Origin: Eubacterium sp. UBA5416
GTDB lineage: Bacteria; Bacillota; Clostridia; Lachnospirales; Lachnospiraceae
NCBI GenBank assembly: GCA_002409525.1
Contig: DHNM01000039.1
Span: forward strand, 1-11,640
Reading direction: 5' to 3'
DNA length: 11,640 nt
Translations under genes and position numbers: made by a program
Shown: one piece after another, positions 1 to 6,368 of the stretch
Position numbering within the stretch: position 1 is the stretch's first letter
Layout of the letters: each line of letters opens with the position of its first letter
Notes under the pieces: model-generated
What the model was told of the DNA's origin: nothing
What the model saw: the letters and a program-made list of their open reading frames with translations, nothing else
Database searches by the model: none

Positions 1-6
1 AAATCC

Positions 7-84
7 GTGCTCTTTTTCATGCCCGCATGAAAAAGGCATACACCTTGAGCACCGACCGAAGCAGAGCGGAGAAGCAAGAGCACC
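7..84. repeat. Palindromic intergenic repeat next to tRNA-Pro
   Basis: There is no gene in this stretch. An 11-bp perfect inverted repeat, CTTTTTCATGC (12-22) against GCATGAAAAAG (25-35), is separated by only 2 nt. GTGCTC at 7-12 is inverted relative to two direct copies of GAGCACC at 47-53 and 78-84. The CTTTTTCATGC/GCATGAAAA core is the same as the core of the palindrome at 10858-10912, so the two look like related intergenic repeats. Their function is unknown. Family membership is inferred from this shared core alone. Confidence 0.55.
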
Positions 85-123
85 AAAAAAGGCCCTGCGT
101 GACGCACAATCATTCGCAGACCC
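85..123 (-). terminator. Intrinsic terminator of tRNA-Pro
   Basis: Read on the minus strand, GGGTCTGCG (115-123) pairs with CGCAGGGCC (91-99) with one mismatch and one wobble. It is followed directly by six T residues (85-90). It lies 20 nt downstream of the tRNA 3' end and fits a Rho-independent terminator for that transcript. Confidence 0.75.
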
Positions 124-142
124 TTTATCTTATAACATATAA

Positions 143-217
143 TCGGAGTAACTGGATTTGAACCAGCGATCTCATGACCCCCAGTCATGCGCGATAACCA
201 AACTTCGCTATACCCCG
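143..217 (-). tRNA. tRNA-Pro (anticodon GGG)
   Basis: On the minus strand a 75-nt cloverleaf can be drawn. The acceptor stem CGGGGTA (211-217) pairs with TACTCCG (144-150) with one G-U pair, and the discriminator base is A at 143. The anticodon stem CATGA/TCATG encloses the loop CTGGGGG, which gives anticodon GGG (proline, reading CCC/CCU). The T arm contains GGTTCAAATCC. The CCA end is not encoded, since the bases after the discriminator are TTA, so it must be added after transcription. A promoter lies just upstream and a terminator just downstream, so it appears to be a single-gene transcript. Confidence 0.95.
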
Positions 218-232
218 TTCGACAACAAATTA

Positions 233-261
233 ATTATACCAAAAAAGCGCATGCTTGGCAA
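233..261 (-). promoter_or_regulatory. Sigma-A promoter for tRNA-Pro
   Basis: On the minus strand, TTGCCA (256-261) is followed by a 17-nt spacer and a perfect TATAAT (233-238). Transcription would start about 9 nt before the tRNA 5' end, as is typical for tRNA promoters. Confidence 0.75.
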
Positions 262-295
262 GGATCTTTTTATTTTCAGATTTTGGATTTTATTC

Positions 296-324
296 TTGAC
301 AATCGTTGAAATCGACCTTATAAT
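296..324 (+). promoter_or_regulatory. Perfect-consensus sigma-A promoter for the araC-ecf-guaD operon
   Basis: TTGACA (296-301), a 17-nt spacer and TATAAT (319-324) match the housekeeping consensus exactly. The predicted start near 331 gives an untranslated leader of about 78 nt before the regulator gene. The -35 boxes of this promoter and of the divergent tRNA promoter are 34 bp apart. I could not find a purine-riboswitch consensus in the leader. Confidence 0.8.
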
Positions 325-408
325 CATGCATGTATTTACATATTTGTTGTGGAGACAGCAATGAGGCAGAACCTGATGAAGTGATTTTAAAAGCGAGGGT
401 GAAAGACT

Positions 409-1377
409 ATGGAAATTCTCTGCATGAATGAAAAAATTGACTACACACATATTCCGGCAAAAGTCAATTACTATTCAAATAAAAGCTTTAAGATACCGGC
501 GCACTGGCATACGAATATTGAACTGGAATATGTTGTGCGCGGCCGGGTACATATAACCAAAAACGGGAAAACCCGATGGATGGGTGCCGGGGAATGCAGC
601 ATCATAGACAGTGGAAGTGTACACAAATTACGTGCTGCATCCGATGATACTGTCGAGGGCATCAGTCTAATTTTTTCCAATGAATATCTGAAACAAATCT
701 GTCCTGATTTTGAAAATTTATCTTTTGATCTGGGGCACTGCGCTGAGAAGAAAAGGCTCTTCTATGATACCATAGAGGAGCTTTTTTATATTCACAAAAA
801 GCATTGTGAGATCAAAAGAATGAAGGATTCTGATGAAGGAACTTATGACTTTCTCCTGGAAAACAGTTATATACAGCAGATACTTTACCTGATGATGAAT
901 AACTTCATACAAAAAGACAAACCGCTTCAACAGAGACACGCTCAGATTACAGGCCAGAATCAGAGGATCAAACTATGCGTTGATTACATGGAAGAACATT
1001 ATCACGAGAATATAAGTGCCGGAGAAATGGCCGACCGGACAGGTATATCCCGTGAGTACTTTTCCAGATGTTTTAAAAAATATACCGGTACAACGTTCTG
1101 CGAATACCTGAACAATCTTCGTCTTTCTTCAGCTTTTCGCTCTCTTGTCTCATCGAAAAATTCTATTCTCGACATCGCCATGGAGTCCGGATTTCCCGAT
1201 CAGCGGGCATTTGTAAGGTGTTTTCGGATCAGATACAACTGCTCTCCGAGTGAATACAGAAAGCAGCTTAAAAAACATAAGAAATCACAAATTGTACATA
1301 AACCAGTCAATAATTGTGAGGAATTTATAAACAGCAGGTCCTATAATAGAGATGAAGCAAACCTTTCTTTCAAATAG
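409..1377 (+). CDS. AraC-family transcriptional regulator
   Basis: A 322-residue one-component regulator. The N-terminal half (about residues 25-100) looks like an AraC-type cupin sensor, with the H32-W-H34 and E38-L-E-Y pattern typical of the metal- or ligand-binding barrel. The C-terminal domain (about 188-287) is a double helix-turn-helix of AraC/XylS type, containing ISAGEMADRTGISREYFSRC and the second-helix signature DIAMESGFPDQRAFVRCF followed by SPSEYR. About 35 polar residues follow the DNA-binding domain. The ATG at 409 has GAGGG at 395-399 as ribosome binding site; an in-frame ATG at 424 is less well placed. It is the first gene of the ECF-deaminase operon, only 45 nt from the next gene, so it most likely controls that operon in response to the transported compound or a metabolite. 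The ligand and operator are not visible. Confidence 0.9.
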   Translation: MEILCMNEKIDYTHIPAKVNYYSNKSFKIPAHWHTNIELEYVVRGRVHITKNGKTRWMGAGECSIIDSGSVHKLRAASDDTVEGISLIFSNEYLKQICPDFENLSFDLGHCAEKKRLFYDTIEELFYIHKKHCEIKRMKDSDEGTYDFLLENSYIQQILYLMMNNFIQKDKPLQQRHAQITGQNQRIKLCVDYMEEHYHENISAGEMADRTGISREYFSRCFKKYTGTTFCEYLNNLRLSSAFRSLVSSKNSILDIAMESGFPDQRAFVRCFRIRYNCSPSEYRKQLKKHKKSQIVHKPVNNCEEFINSRSYNRDEANLSFK

Positions 1378-1422
1378 CGCGGTTACGTGCTTTCGTTTTT
1401 CCATAACAAGGAGGATTCATCC

Positions 1423-2103
1423 ATGAAAATCGAGAAAGTATCTATGCCTGTATTAAAACCTGCCTACATTGCCGCACTGCTGCCCACGGGTGTTGCAATT
1501 AACTTTGCCGGCTCTATGCTTCGTCAGCTTCTGGGGATTCCGTTGTTTCTGGACTCCGGCGGAACAATGCTTGTGACTTTTATCGGAGGACCCTGGCTCG
1601 GAGTTCTATGTTCTATTCTAAATGCCTGTGTCATGGCGCTCACCATGGGGCCTTTGCAGATCGTGACATTTCTCCCGACTTCTATCATTGCATTGATTCT
1701 CGGTTACTCCGCGAGATATGGCATAACCCGCAGCTGGCCCGGACTGATCGGAACACTTATCATCATACAGCCTCCTGCATGTCTCGCCAGTGCATTCATT
1801 TACACCTATGTCTACGGTGGTTTCGCCGGAAACGGTCTTGACATTATGCACGCAGTCGTCATGAAGGCATCCGACAGTATTTTCGCAGGTTCCTTTATAA
1901 GCGAACTCATCACCGGATTTCTCGATAAAACCGTTCTTGTCATTATATTGATGTTTATTTTTCGCGCCCTGCCTGAAAAGTTCCGGATTTGTACCCCTTT
2001 TAAGGGTAAAGCGGATGAGGATGATATAGAAGAATATGAAGATGAGGCAGATTATGATGCAGCCTGTCAAAATGCGCAGAAAGGACCAGGCACATGGAAA
2101 TAA
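1423..2103 (+). CDS. ECF transporter S component (substrate-binding subunit)
   Basis: A 226-residue integral membrane protein with about six hydrophobic segments. The stretches around 45-62 (SGGTMLVTFIGGPWLG) and 64-97 are typical of ECF S components, which bind substrate in the membrane and dock on the shared T/A module. Its place beside A, T and A' genes supports this. The start is ATG 1423, with AAGGAGG at 1408-1414, 8 nt upstream; an upstream in-frame GTG at 1387 has no such site. The C-terminus is unusual: after the last membrane segment there is a strongly acidic cytoplasmic tail (residues 198-211 are nearly all D/E). The stop overlaps the ATPase start by 10 nt, which indicates translational coupling. 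I do not recognise the substrate family from sequence; the downstream deaminase suggests a purine base. Confidence 0.8.
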   Translation: MKIEKVSMPVLKPAYIAALLPTGVAINFAGSMLRQLLGIPLFLDSGGTMLVTFIGGPWLGVLCSILNACVMALTMGPLQIVTFLPTSIIALILGYSARYGITRSWPGLIGTLIIIQPPACLASAFIYTYVYGGFAGNGLDIMHAVVMKASDSIFAGSFISELITGFLDKTVLVIILMFIFRALPEKFRICTPFKGKADEDDIEEYEDEADYDAACQNAQKGPGTWK

Positions 2104-2978
2104 TTGCGAAAGCAGAACATCTCAGTCATGTCTATCCCGGAGGAATCAAAGCCCTTTCTGACGTCAGTCTCACACTTTACAGACAGGACATCACAGCCGT
2201 CATAGGTCAAAACGGAAGCGGAAAAACTACGCTATCCAAACATTTCAATGGTCTTCTGAAAGCAACAGAAGGAAACGTGCTTGTCAAGGATCAAAATGTG
2301 TCTAAGAAAAAAGTAAGTGAAATGGCAAAGGATGTCGGGTATGTCTTCCAAAATCCCAGTTACCAGCTGTTCTGTTCAAATGTCCGTGATGAAATCAAGT
2401 TTGGCCTTAAAAACCTGAAATTAAATAAAAAAGATACAGTTTTAAAAACCAACGAAGTCATGAAACGCTTTCATCTCACAAGGTATGCGAAAAATCAGCC
2501 GATGACACTTGGAAGCGGTATGAAGAAAATCGTCGCTCTCGCCGGCGTCTATGCTATGAATCCTTCACTTTTAATTCTAGATGAACCAACCACCGGACAA
2601 GATCAGCCCGGTAAGAGCAGTCTCGGTGAACTAATGAGAGAAATGTCAATGCAGGGAAAATCCATCCTGGTTATTTCACATGATATGAATTTTGTCTCCG
2701 AATATGCAAAACGTGTCATCGTTATGGCAAATGGAAAAATCATAAAAACCGGTACTCCCGATCAGATTTTTACCGATGAAAGAATCATGAATAAAGCTCA
2801 TATCCAGCCGCCTCAGGTTTACGCAATTGCAAATTACCTGAGGAAAAACGGCATGATCATTCAAAATAGCGAGATAAACGCTGATCATCTGGCTCAGCTG
2901 ATTTCAGAAAGGAGCGTGGCAGTCGATGGATGCTATGACACTTTACAAACCGGGAAACTCGTTTTTTCACAGATGTGA
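2094..2978 (+). CDS. ECF transporter ATPase subunit 1 with degenerate signature motif
   Basis: A 294-residue ABC ATPase that would power the ECF transporter as half of a heterodimer on the cytoplasmic face. Visible motifs are Walker A GQNGSGKTT (38-46), Q-loop glutamine in VFQNP (Q86), Walker B LILDE (160-164, with catalytic E164) and H-loop H196. The ABC signature, normally LSGGQ, reads LGSGM (139-143), and the D-loop region reads TTGQD rather than SALD or GLD. The DNA (CTT GGA AGC GGT ATG) gives this reading with no frameshift. The ATG at 2094 lies inside the 3' end of the S gene, with AAAGGA at 2080-2085. The 3' end overlaps the T-component gene by 53 nt. Its working ATP site should be completed by the intact signature of ATPase 2. 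Confidence 0.88.
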   Translation: MEIIAKAEHLSHVYPGGIKALSDVSLTLYRQDITAVIGQNGSGKTTLSKHFNGLLKATEGNVLVKDQNVSKKKVSEMAKDVGYVFQNPSYQLFCSNVRDEIKFGLKNLKLNKKDTVLKTNEVMKRFHLTRYAKNQPMTLGSGMKKIVALAGVYAMNPSLLILDEPTTGQDQPGKSSLGELMREMSMQGKSILVISHDMNFVSEYAKRVIVMANGKIIKTGTPDQIFTDERIMNKAHIQPPQVYAIANYLRKNGMIIQNSEINADHLAQLISERSVAVDGCYDTLQTGKLVFSQM

Positions 2979-3792
2979 CAGCAGAATAAAGCTTTTTATT
3001 CTCGCTGTTATCTCAGTTTTATCCTTTTTATTTTATAATCCAATCATACCGATGGTACTCTTTGTTGTGACCTTGTCTCTTAACCTTGTGTCCACGGGAA
3101 GTTATACAGTGAAAAATTTTATGTTCAAAATGATCCTGGTGATGATGGTTTTCCTCATCATTTTACACGGATTTGTGAATCCCGGCGGCAAAACACCCGC
3201 ACTGTTTTTCGGGCATGAGCTTCGCATTCCTTATTTCGGAGCTTATACAATTGAAGGTTTTTATCTTGCCCTTGTTTTCTGGTTTCGCATGTCCACTGTA
3301 ATTTTAGCGGCCATGCTCTATATCACCACCACTTCTCCATCAGAGATGATGAGCGGTCTTCAGAAACTGGGGGTTCCATTTAAATTCTGCTTTATGCTCT
3401 CCATGTCTCTGCAGCTGATTCCCGTCAGCACAAGAGAAGCGTCTGTGATTGCTTCCGCACAGAGGGCCCGGGGCCTCCCCGAGAAAACAGTCGCAGATAA
3501 ATTCAAAGGACTTCTTCCGATGTTCGTACCTCTTGTTGTAAGTTCCCTGGACCGCATGGAGACTTTGTCCATGGCACTGGAGAGCAGGGCATTCGGTTAC
3601 AGCAGCCACCCTACAGATTTATCCGAGATCCGTATTCGGAAGGCAGACCGGGCCATTTTGACTGGCGGAATTGTACTTCTGGTGTTGTGCATCATAATAC
3701 GCATCCGGTATGGACAGTTAAATTGGGTAAACACAGTGAAAAGCTGGGGGGATGTGTGGTTTCCAAAAGCAGGAGGAGCTAAAATCATATGA
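2926..3792 (+). CDS. ECF transporter transmembrane T component
   Basis: A 288-residue membrane protein of the EcfT/CbiQ family, which couples ATP hydrolysis to toppling of the S component. It has an N-terminal basic segment (HRCDSRIKL, 15-23), about five to six membrane segments, and the two coupling motifs that contact the ATPases: AQRARG (178-183) and ESRAFG (219-224, where the family usually has SRG). ATG 2926 follows GGAG at 2911-2914; a second ATG at 2935 is possible but further from the site. The start lies 53 nt inside the upstream ATPase gene, and the stop overlaps the next start in an ATGA at 3789-3792. Both overlaps suggest coupled synthesis of the transporter subunits. Confidence 0.9.
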   Translation: MDAMTLYKPGNSFFHRCDSRIKLFILAVISVLSFLFYNPIIPMVLFVVTLSLNLVSTGSYTVKNFMFKMILVMMVFLIILHGFVNPGGKTPALFFGHELRIPYFGAYTIEGFYLALVFWFRMSTVILAAMLYITTTSPSEMMSGLQKLGVPFKFCFMLSMSLQLIPVSTREASVIASAQRARGLPEKTVADKFKGLLPMFVPLVVSSLDRMETLSMALESRAFGYSSHPTDLSEIRIRKADRAILTGGIVLLVLCIIIRIRYGQLNWVNTVKSWGDVWFPKAGGAKII

Positions 3793-4661
3793 ATGATCCG
3801 ACAAATAGTGCTGTGTCAAATTCAATAATCGAATTTAACCATGTAAACTGGAAATATGCGGATACCAGATTTCCGGCCATAAAGGATATGAACTTCAAAG
3901 TAAACCGGGGAGAATTTATAGGGATTATCGGAGTCAATGATTCTGGAAAAAGTACTTTATGCAGACTTTGCAATGGGCTGATCCCACATTCCTTTACCGG
4001 CGAGTTGTCCGGCAATGTACAAATTGAGGGGGAAGATATTAAAAATATACAGACAGCGCAGCTGGCAGAAAAGTCTGGTTTAGTCTTTGCCGATCCCGAA
4101 GCACAGTTAAGCCAGATGACAGTATTGGATGAACTTGCCTTCGGTCCTGCAAACTTAGGTCTTCCTAAAGAAGAAATCATAGAAACCGTAAACAAAGTAC
4201 TCTGCCTTATGGATCTTGATTCCATGAGAGACCGATCACCCTATTCCCTGTCCGGAGGCGAACAGCAGCGAGTTGCCATTGCCTCGGTTCTGGCCATGAA
4301 CCCCGGTATTCTCGTGCTGGACGAACCCACTTCCAATCTTGATCCCGCCGGCACCAAAAAAATCTTTCAGACAATAAAAGGGCTCAACCGGGATACAGGT
4401 ATTACGGTCCTTTTGGTGGAACATGAGGTTGAACTTCTGGCAGAATATGCCTCCAGAATTATAGTCCTGGATCACGGACACATACTTCTGGACGGTACGC
4501 CCCGGGAAGTATTTTCTAATATAGAGACATTTCATCAGATTGGAATTCATATTCCACAAGTGACGCAGGTTTCTGAAAACATCAAAAATAACTACGGTCT
4601 CTGGAAGGAGGAGCCGGATCCTCTGACTCTGAGTGAAATGATTACTCTTCTGAATTTATAG
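3789..4661 (+). CDS. ECF transporter ATPase subunit 2 with altered Q-loop
   Basis: A 290-residue ABC ATPase, the heterodimer partner of the ATPase at 2094-2978. It has Walker A GVNDSGKST (48-56, with D at a position usually G), an intact signature LSGGE (154-158), Walker B LVLDE (175-179, E179) and H-loop H212. The Q-loop is unusual: where the family has VFQ(N/D)P, this protein has VFADP, so the glutamine that contacts magnesium and signals to the membrane subunit is alanine (A101, codon GCC). The start is fused to the T-gene stop (ATGA). The following deaminase gene begins 15 nt after the stop. In an ABC dimer its own Walker A pairs with the partner's LGSGM, making that site doubly degenerate. 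Confidence 0.9.
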   Translation: MNDPTNSAVSNSIIEFNHVNWKYADTRFPAIKDMNFKVNRGEFIGIIGVNDSGKSTLCRLCNGLIPHSFTGELSGNVQIEGEDIKNIQTAQLAEKSGLVFADPEAQLSQMTVLDELAFGPANLGLPKEEIIETVNKVLCLMDLDSMRDRSPYSLSGGEQQRVAIASVLAMNPGILVLDEPTSNLDPAGTKKIFQTIKGLNRDTGITVLLVEHEVELLAEYASRIIVLDHGHILLDGTPREVFSNIETFHQIGIHIPQVTQVSENIKNNYGLWKEEPDPLTLSEMITLLNL

Positions 4662-4676
4662 GGAAAGGAAATCAAA

Positions 4677-5993
4677 ATGGAAAAAAGCATATATGCTTTG
4701 AAGGGAATTATCGTCTATACTCCGGATTTTAATACCATCGAATTTCATGAAAATGAATATCTGATCTGCAAGAATCAGATGTCGGCCGGGGTTTTTAAAG
4801 AGCTCCCCGAAAAGTACAAAGACATTCCGGTTATCAATTATGAAGACAAGTTCATCATTCCCGGCATGTGTGACATGCATCTGCATGCACCACAGTATGG
4901 ATTCCGCGGAACGGGCATGCTTCTGGATTCCGATTCGGAATGGGAAACCTGGTTTGACACCTATTCATTTCCGGAAGAGAGTCGTTATTCAAATCTGGAT
5001 TATGCCGGTAAAGCATATGGACGTTTTGTGGATGATCTTCTCACCAAGACGACAACCACAAGGGCCTCTGTGTTTGCGACTATCCACAGGCCGGCGACTG
5101 AACTTCTGATGAAAAAGATGGCCGATGCCGGATTTTCTGCTTATGTCGGAAAGCTGAATATGGACCGGAATTCCAGATATGGACTTTTGGAGACAACCGA
5201 AGAGTCTCTTTCAGAGACAAAACGCTGGATTGAGGAAACACAGACGGGATATGGTTCAGTAAAACCAATCTTAACACCTCGCTACACTCCCACCTGTACA
5301 GATGCGTGTATGGAAGGACTTGGAAAGCTTGCGGAAGAATATCGGATTCCCGTACAATCACATTTATCGGAGGGCTTAGATGAAATAGAATGGGTAAAAG
5401 AACTGAAGCCGGAGATTTCCTGTTACGGCGATGCATACGATCAATACGGACTGCTCGGAAGCACAGTACCCTCACTGATGGCTCATGTCGTGCACCCGAC
5501 CGATATCGAATTTAACCTTCTGACAAAGCGGAATGTCATGGTTGCCCACTGTCCTCAGTCAAATATGAACGCAGCCGGCGGAGTCGCACCGGTCCTAAGG
5601 ATGATAAATGCCGGGATCAAAGTAGGTCTGGGAACAGACATGGCCGGCGGATGCAATTTAAGCCTCATGCGTGCCATGACTGATGCTATCCAGGCGAGCA
5701 AACTCCGCTGGGTCTACACTGAGCGAAACGGGAATCCCTTCGCTGAGAAACATTTTCTTACCGTCGCAAATGCCTTCTATCTTGCGACCAAAGGAGGCGG
5801 AGCATTCTTTGGAAATGTAGGAAGTTTCGAAAAAGGTTATGAGTTTGATGCTGTGATTTTAGATGACGAACCTCTCGCCGACTTCATACCGCGAAGCTTA
5901 TCAGATCGTTTTCAGCGAGTTCTGTGGCGGCACAGCGAAGAAACAATAGGCGCTAAATACATACAGGGAAAAAGAGTCTATACACAAAACTAG
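4677..5993 (+). CDS. guaD: Guanine deaminase-like zinc amidohydrolase
   Basis: A 438-residue cytosolic amidohydrolase, close in length to known guanine deaminases. These convert guanine to xanthine plus ammonia. The family pattern is well preserved: PGMCDMHLHAPQY (62-74; metal ligands H68 and H70), a TWFDTYSFPEES stretch (91-102), TPRY (200-203; its arginine matches the guanine-contacting arginine of the family), SHLSE (228-232; H229 metal ligand, E232 proton shuttle), MAH (268-270; H270) and GLGTDMAGG (317-325; D321 metal ligand). ATG 4677 has AAAGGA about 6 nt upstream. It is the last gene of the operon, just before a strong terminator. Its linkage to an ECF transporter implies that imported substrate is deaminated. 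A related base or pterin deaminase cannot be excluded. Confidence 0.88.
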   Translation: MEKSIYALKGIIVYTPDFNTIEFHENEYLICKNQMSAGVFKELPEKYKDIPVINYEDKFIIPGMCDMHLHAPQYGFRGTGMLLDSDSEWETWFDTYSFPEESRYSNLDYAGKAYGRFVDDLLTKTTTTRASVFATIHRPATELLMKKMADAGFSAYVGKLNMDRNSRYGLLETTEESLSETKRWIEETQTGYGSVKPILTPRYTPTCTDACMEGLGKLAEEYRIPVQSHLSEGLDEIEWVKELKPEISCYGDAYDQYGLLGSTVPSLMAHVVHPTDIEFNLLTKRNVMVAHCPQSNMNAAGGVAPVLRMINAGIKVGLGTDMAGGCNLSLMRAMTDAIQASKLRWVYTERNGNPFAEKHFLTVANAFYLATKGGGAFFGNVGSFEKGYEFDAVILDDEPLADFIPRSLSDRFQRVLWRHSEETIGAKYIQGKRVYTQN

Positions 5994-5995
5994 AT

Positions 5996-6047
5996 AAAAA
6001 GATAGACAATCAGCCGTCATTGTGAGCCGATTGTCTATCTCTTTTTT
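5996..6047. terminator. Bidirectional intrinsic terminator between guaD and acpP
   Basis: A perfect 12-bp stem, AGATAGACAATC (6000-6011) with GATTGTCTATCT (6029-6040), encloses a 17-nt loop. Six T residues (6042-6047) follow on the plus strand and five A residues (5996-6000) precede it, giving a T tract on the minus strand as well. It can end both the rightward guaD operon and the leftward acpP transcript. The plus-strand T tract overlaps the acpP stop codon. Confidence 0.9.
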
Positions 6048-6282
6048 ATGCATCAACACCTTTTGATTTTAAGTATTCTATCACAGATCCTACTGTGTCA
6101 AGATCTGTCAGTTCATCTGCCGGTATTTCTATCTCGTATTCATCTTCCAGTGCCATAATCAATTCAAATAAATCCAATGAATCGGCTCCTAAATCGTCTT
6201 TGAAAGATGTCTCTTCTGTTATAATATCCTCTTTACAGTTCAACTGCTCTGCGAGGATGGCCTTCATCTTCTCTAACATCAT
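6046..6282 (-). CDS. acpP: Acyl carrier protein
   Basis: A 78-residue acidic acyl carrier protein, the usual length for bacterial type II fatty acid synthesis. The phosphopantetheine site is DDLGADSLDLFELIMALED with serine 35, followed by the standard helix II/III sequence (YEIEIPADEL). It carries growing acyl chains in the cytosol. Two adjacent ATGs exist (6282 and 6279). AAGGAG at 6287-6292 is 4 nt from the first and 7 nt from the second, so the second may be the true start, giving 77 residues. No other fatty-acid synthesis gene is next to it; it follows ftsW by 86 nt with its own promoter and ends in the bidirectional terminator. Confidence 0.95.
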   Translation of the reverse strand: MMLEKMKAILAEQLNCKEDIITEETSFKDDLGADSLDLFELIMALEDEYEIEIPADELTDLDTVGSVIEYLKSKGVDA

Positions 6283-6314
6283 TCTACTCCTTATATCGAA
6301 TTCTATACTATGCC

Positions 6315-6343
6315 AGTGTAAAGGCTGGTTTTGGTTTTGTCAA
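6315..6343 (-). promoter_or_regulatory. Sigma-A promoter for acpP
   Basis: On the minus strand, TTGACA (6338-6343), a 17-nt spacer and TACACT (6315-6320) lie in the ftsW-acpP gap. The predicted start is about 26 nt before the acpP ATG. The -35 box is perfect and the -10 box matches at 4 of 6 positions. No terminator is visible between ftsW and acpP, so read-through is also possible. Confidence 0.65.
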
Positions 6344-6368
6344 CATGATTCGAAGTAAAATTTGTTTT

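Noticed and set aside
331..408. Purine riboswitch in the operon leader, expected from the guanine deaminase
   Set aside because: The conserved loop and junction sequences of the purine aptamer are absent.
1387..1422. GTG start extending the S component by 12 residues
   Set aside because: A textbook AAGGAGG lies between it and ATG 1423, which fixes the downstream start.
1378..1422. Terminator or attenuator between araC and the S gene (GCGC...GTGC then T-rich)
   Set aside because: Only a 4-bp stem including a wobble can form, too weak to call.
1618..2070. 150-codon open frame on the minus strand opposite the S component
   Set aside because: It is a shadow of the membrane protein gene, with low-complexity translation and no start signals.
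3785..4225. 146-codon open frame on the minus strand opposite ATPase 2
   Set aside because: It is antisense to a clear ABC ATPase with all motifs in frame, and shows no recognisable domain or good ribosome binding site.
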